From positions 27,767,253-27,831,252 of the forward strand of contig CM055104.1 of the NCBI GenBank assembly GCA_029204225.1: a stretch of DNA of 64,000 bases. Reading direction: 5' to 3'. A model generated the notes under the pieces. The model made no database searches, was not told where the DNA came from, and saw only the letters and a program-made list of their open reading frames with translations. Within the stretch, counting starts at the first letter, position 1, and each line of letters starts with the position of its first letter. The translations under genes and the position numbers were made by a program. Source of the stretch: Diphasiastrum complanatum. Lineage: Eukaryota > Streptophyta > Lycopodiopsida > Lycopodiales > Lycopodiaceae. Below are positions 38,232 through 44,200 of the stretch, piece after piece.

Positions 38232-41200
38232 TTCCTATAAGCTAAACCAGATAAAAAAACAGTAAGAAAACCAAAGCTTAACCTCCAACTCTGTCGAGGG
38301 TACAATAGCAGTAGCTTAACCACCAGCTACGCAGAGGGAAAGAGAAGACTGATATAAGATAACAAAACTAGCTAAATGGACACAAAAAATTGTGTGATAT
38401 GGTGAGAAGCAGGTGCTGGCCTCCGGTGAAGAGCCCTGGGTCTGGAGGAGCGAGGAGGACGCTGGAGCTTTGGCTGTCATACTGGAATGCCTATCTCACT
38501 GTCAGAAGTCTCATCTCTATCTCTCTTCTGGAAAAAGCGCATAATGTGTGACTGGCTATGATCCACCTCATAAGCATCTGATAAAAGAGAAGATTTCAGA
38601 GTAAACATCTCTCATAATAGCAAACCAACACATCTCGCATCTAAGTAGGCAAGGAAAGAACCAAGTGTAATTGGAGTATCTTTGTATAAGCAATGGTATC
38701 TGCCTCTGATCTCATAGTAGGCTGGACATCTGCAAATGAAGTGAAACTCGTCCTCAATCTCTTGTAAAGAGCAGCGCTGACAAATCCGTAGTGGCCGAGG
38801 TGTGTCTATGTATCTGCCTGTCTCAATAGCAAGCTGGTGAGAAAAGATCCTAAGCTGACCAATACTGTAGCGTAGGCCGAAAGATAACGTCTGAGATAAA
38901 TAACACGGCCGAATGGGAAGCCCGGAATCATCAAGCTGAAGAAGATGAGTGTGGTAGAAATGAAGCTTGACCCGTGATGGATCTAGGTGAGACCAGACAG
39001 TGCAGATGTAAGCTCTGTAAATCTGCTGGCGAATAACCGCGTGTGTCCCATTCAGGAGATCAGATATAGATAAACCTTACCTACTCAAAAGGTCAGAAAC
39101 ACACCAAAACCACGAGGACTTAGCCTGCTGACTAGCCAAAGTGCGGGAGGATGTGAAAGTTGCAGCCATGTATCTAGATGAATCAAGCTTCGAGACTCTA
39201 TGAATGAATGTAATAATCCAAAATATAGCCTCGACAAACTCCGCACAAATGATATCATGGGGAACTGACTGCTTCGCATGGATCACCCGGCTAAGCATGA
39301 GGATCTGCACACGTGAAATATCACTCCAAGTATCACTGGATAAGCCTGGACACCACGCCTCCGTTGAATATAGAGCAACTGGAGAGACAGTAGCAGAAAA
39401 TAGGCGACATCGCGTATCAGGATCATGCACGTAGTACATAGAGGAAAACCTCTCCATCTGGACAAGAGCAGAGTGCCCCTTGCGGAGCCTAGTCAATGCA
39501 GCTGGTCTAAAAGTGAGCAATGCACTAGTAAAACCCAGGTATGTATAAGAGGCAACTATCTCCAATGGCTGCCCATCATAGTAGAACTCCGTGTCTCTCA
39601 TATGTTGCCGATTGGTGTTGAACACTATGACCTTAGTCTTACCAATGTTCACCATCAAACCCCATGTCTGAAAGAAAGTATGTAAAGCATCAAGGTGCCG
39701 CTGAAGTCCCGATGCTGATCTCGATAGTAATATCACGTCATCCGCATATAGTAAATAGGGATAACAATATCTACTAAAGGACAGCCATCTCCACCCTCTT
39801 CCCCAATAATCTGCTTGAGATCGTCAATGTATAGAGCAAAGAGAGTAGGGGACAAAGGACATCCCTGCTTTACTCCCATTGTACTATGAATATAAGAGGA
39901 CCATCCATCACCATCCCGGAAACGAGCCAACACTCTCTCATACAATGTGATGATAGCAACAATGATCTCCTGCAAAAAGCCAAGTGATGTCAGGCACTGG
40001 AGTAAAAGGTGTTTTGGAACAGAATCAAAGGCTTTTTGGAAGTCCACAAAGCAACAATAAACCCTCTGCTTCCTGAACTTAGCCTCCTCAATAATACATC
40101 TCAGGATGAATATCTGGTCAGCCGTGGAGTAGCCAGCATGAAAACCTGCCTGTCCCATAGCATGTAAACCCTCTGACTCTACCTGAGAGCTGATAATAGA
40201 CTGCAAAACTGATCCATATAGTTTGGCCATAGTGTGACTGTAGCGGTAGTTGTCTACCATCAAAGGATCCGTGGCTTTGAGTATAGGTTACTCCACCCCC
40301 CTCTAAGGATGTGGCAGCAGGGACAGTGATGGAGTGAGGTGCTGTCCCTGCAGGGACAGTGATAGATGGTGCTGTCCCTGCTGGGACAGCGTGGAGGGAG
40401 GTACGATGCTGAGGGAAGAGGGTGGGGCAGCCAGCGCTTCCACACTTAGTTTCTTGGGAGGCATAATGGAGAGAGAGAGAGGAGCGCTCAAAGGTCAGCG
40501 ATGGAGAGAGGGCGCCAGGTCAGCAGGGCAGCGCTCGAGAATCAGCAGGGCAGCGAACCAGCAGGGCAGGGCAGCCAGAACCGCGAGAGGAGCCAGAGAG
40601 AGAGAATATATGTTTGTTGAAGAACATGGTGGATCTTCCAATGTCTCCAATCAATTTGACAGTCTCCTTATACCATAGCTCGAAGCTCCCTCTCCAAAGC
40701 ACCTACACACAGAAGCAATCAAAAGGCAAGCAATCTAGGCTTCAAGGGAGATAATGGGAATGGTAGGAGAGGCACTCTCCTTTTTATAGAGAGTGGGGAA
40801 GTTTGCCAAGAGTGGTGAGGTGTCAAGTTCAAGTGTGTGAGGTGTGGGGGTAAGTAGACTGAAGGGGTGAGGTGTACCGGTAAAGAAAGGTCAAATATCA
40901 AAACACACCATGTAGAAATGGTGTGTGAGGTAGGGGTAAGTAGAGTGAAGGGGTGAGGTGTACCCGTAAAGAAAGGTCAAATATCAAAACACACCATGTA
41001 GAAATGGTCCTCGAACTGAAGAGAAGAACTACGAGCTAGATTCCCAGTATCTTGGAAATGTCTCGATATATAAGACTTAGTAAATGGTCGATTTGAACCA
41101 CATAGAATCCAAGTGACAGTCCATCATTCAGAAGTAGATTCTCTCAAGAGCTCTATGAAAGATCCATAATATTCCAATTCATATGTCAAAGGAAATCTTG

Positions 41201-44200
41201 ACTGAATCTGTTATATTGCATGAAGAGCTACTGTAAAACTGCTGGAATACTTTCATGCCTAAGACCCACCAAGGGAACATGGGCCTCTACTTTTACTCTA
41301 GGAATCAAAATTTCAATCGAATGATCCAATGGAAGTACATTAAGTAAAATCTCACGACACTGATCCTAGGTGTGAACCTTGTGTACAAGTTGTGACTGCG
41401 CCTCATGACATACATTTGGTGTCACATTTGGAACATCCATTATGTAGGCAACTGTGAATAAGTAGTGGATATATGTGCCTTGGTGTTGCCTCATGTGGTG
41501 CATCCCATGTGCCAATGCCTCATCTACATCATCTTGTAATGAATTAGCAAATGCATGTCTCTTTTGATCATGTAAAACTTGTGTGAAAGCTGCAGAACTG
41601 TCAATGATACGGTGAACTGTGTTAATCACCTATAAGAAGTCGCAGCTGGTTTTGTTCGAGGAACATGATGATAGGCTGAAGGATAATATAGAGACCCAAT
41701 GTAGGAAAGACACTAATGGAAGTGCATCCTCAAAGAGGCATGTTGTGGAAAATTTGAATGTGATAAAAATATTGGGGTTTCAATCTCCCTTACCTCAAGA
41801 TGTCAAATTGATGTGTTGAAAAGTGCAACAGAAGGCTCACTGTAGAAGACAAGAAATGAAAAAATTATAACAGAAGGACCAACAAAAGACTAAAAAGATG
41901 AAGAGGCAAAATGACCTGAAAAAAGTGGACCAACAGTATCTATCTTGAGTTCCAAAAATCAGATTAACAATGTGAAGGGCCATAATGTAGGAAGGACAAT
42001 GAGCTGAAATTTTCAAGAAATGACACAGAAAAGTTGAGCATCTACTTAGTAGATTCAAGAGCTGTAAATTGCAGTAGAAGCATAGTTTTGCAAGAAGAAC
42101 AGTGACCTAGATAATTTCCAAAGAAGATGCAAACAGATACGAGAAAGATGAAGTGCAAAAAACGGGACTATCACAATCAAGGTCTGTATAGTGCATCAGG
42201 AGCGCCCTCTTGTAGGAAGATCAATATATAAATCTGTCTTTGCAAAATTGCTGAGACAAGTACCAAAGTGACAGCACCCACAAAATTGAGAAACTTGCAA
42301 AATTGGGATATCTAGTGTTCTAACTTTTGCCTCCCAAACAACTTTTACTTAATCTGGGATTGGAGAGAAATGCAAAGATATAAGTGCAATGAATATCTAA
42401 CAACTATAGAGGAATTTGAAGCAAAACGCAAAAAATTAAGGTTTTATTTTCCCAAAAAAACAAAACACTCAATTCAATCCAAGTGCCCTCAGCAAAGGTG
42501 GATCGAAACAATATAGCACCTAACCCTTTTATGTTAGAAAAGTTCTCTGATGAGAATAAAGAGAAGAGATCCATCCTTAAGAAGGAATTTATCCTTAAGG
42601 GCCCAGGGGGATATGAAGTTGGATGTAAGGGGGAATGTGAAGAAATAGGTAAGAACCGGTGTAATCTTTGAGGCCAAAAGTGCTACACCCAAACTTTGGC
42701 AAGCATATCATTTAGCCAAATAGGTTTTGAGCCTGATTTTTGGCAGATAACCACTTAGCCAAATCATATACATTTGACGTATGATTTATACTCTACTTTT
42801 GAAAAGAGTTACAACTATTGACTTTCATGTTTTCAAAAAGTCACAAGTGGCCAAATGAAACCTTCCACTAGATGTCGTTCACATCATCAATCCTTGTCAA
42901 AGCTTATGATTGGTGTGGAGGGTGGTGGCTCAGATTACGGCAACTTGATTTGAGTCTTAAAAATCTAGAAGTAGTTCTTTTCACTGTTAGAATATCCAAG
43001 TAAACCAAGCAAGCTTGTTCTTTAAGCTAGTAAGATCCAGGTCGAGTTGTGACTAGATCTTCACATATCTTTGTATGGTGCCTATGTGATAGAAAGAAAA
43101 AGGGATTCTCCTTTCTTTCCATTTTCTTTTGACGTACTTTTGGATGATCAATATATGCTCTCAACTTGTTATTTGATCAACATCTTGATCGTGAATGATT
43201 TGATGAACTTGTTTCAAGCATAGTCAAGGCTAGGTTTCTAACTTTCTAGATTGTTTTGTGTTTGTCATCAAGCATCATCTAGAAACATGTTGGCCTACTC
43301 ACTTCACACCTTGGCCTGCTTTCTTCACACCTTGACATACTTGATACTTGGCATTAGCGCCATCTAAAGTGTATTCTTTTGTTTCATACCAATATATAGA
43401 TGGAATCTAAGAGTCAAGCATTTAGATAGGCATTCTAGATATATGGGCCTAGATATATGGGTCATATGCTTGTCAGGTCTTATACTTGACCTTATAATTA
43501 GAAGTTGGGAATTTGGCTATATATGGTAATGCATATTTTCTTTAGCATGTATTATAGTTCATTTGTTTTTATCAAACCTTTACAGTACTATTCAGTGGCT
43601 AAATGGGCCGAATTCTCTTAGTCTCAGCTTGATGCAAAGAAGGGGATAGCCCTTGTCAATGGGCAAGGTGAAAGTGCAGTTGAGGACAAAGAGGTGGTGA
43701 ATGAAGTTGTACTGTTTTCTCTCTCATTTCTTATTATGCACAATCTGTGTGCAGCCATGCCGAGTCTATTCTGCAAAGTATGGAAGGTTTCCATCTCAAA
43801 GAGTGATTGGAGCTGGAGGAAGTGGGTCAAATGAAGCTTGCCTGCTTGACTTGGATACCCACCAGGTATTGACATTTGTAAACCCATGCAAAGTTTTTCT
43901 CATTGACAATGCTATATATAGCTTTGCTCTCCACTACAATAGTTCAAGAAGCTGTTACTTACAAAATCTCATGAGTCAAGTATCTCAGGATATCCTTAAA
44001 GCACTAATCCATAACAGTGCATTAACAATTGTTTGCATGAGATCCTAATTTCAGCTGTAAACCATTTCAGTTTCGTCTAAGAGGATAAGACGCCCATTAG
44101 TATGTCAAATAAATGTTGACCGTCAAATAAACTAGTTCAGGTTTTGGTGACATAACTCCAAGGTTCAAGATCAAGAGAATAATTTTGCAAAATTGGCAAA

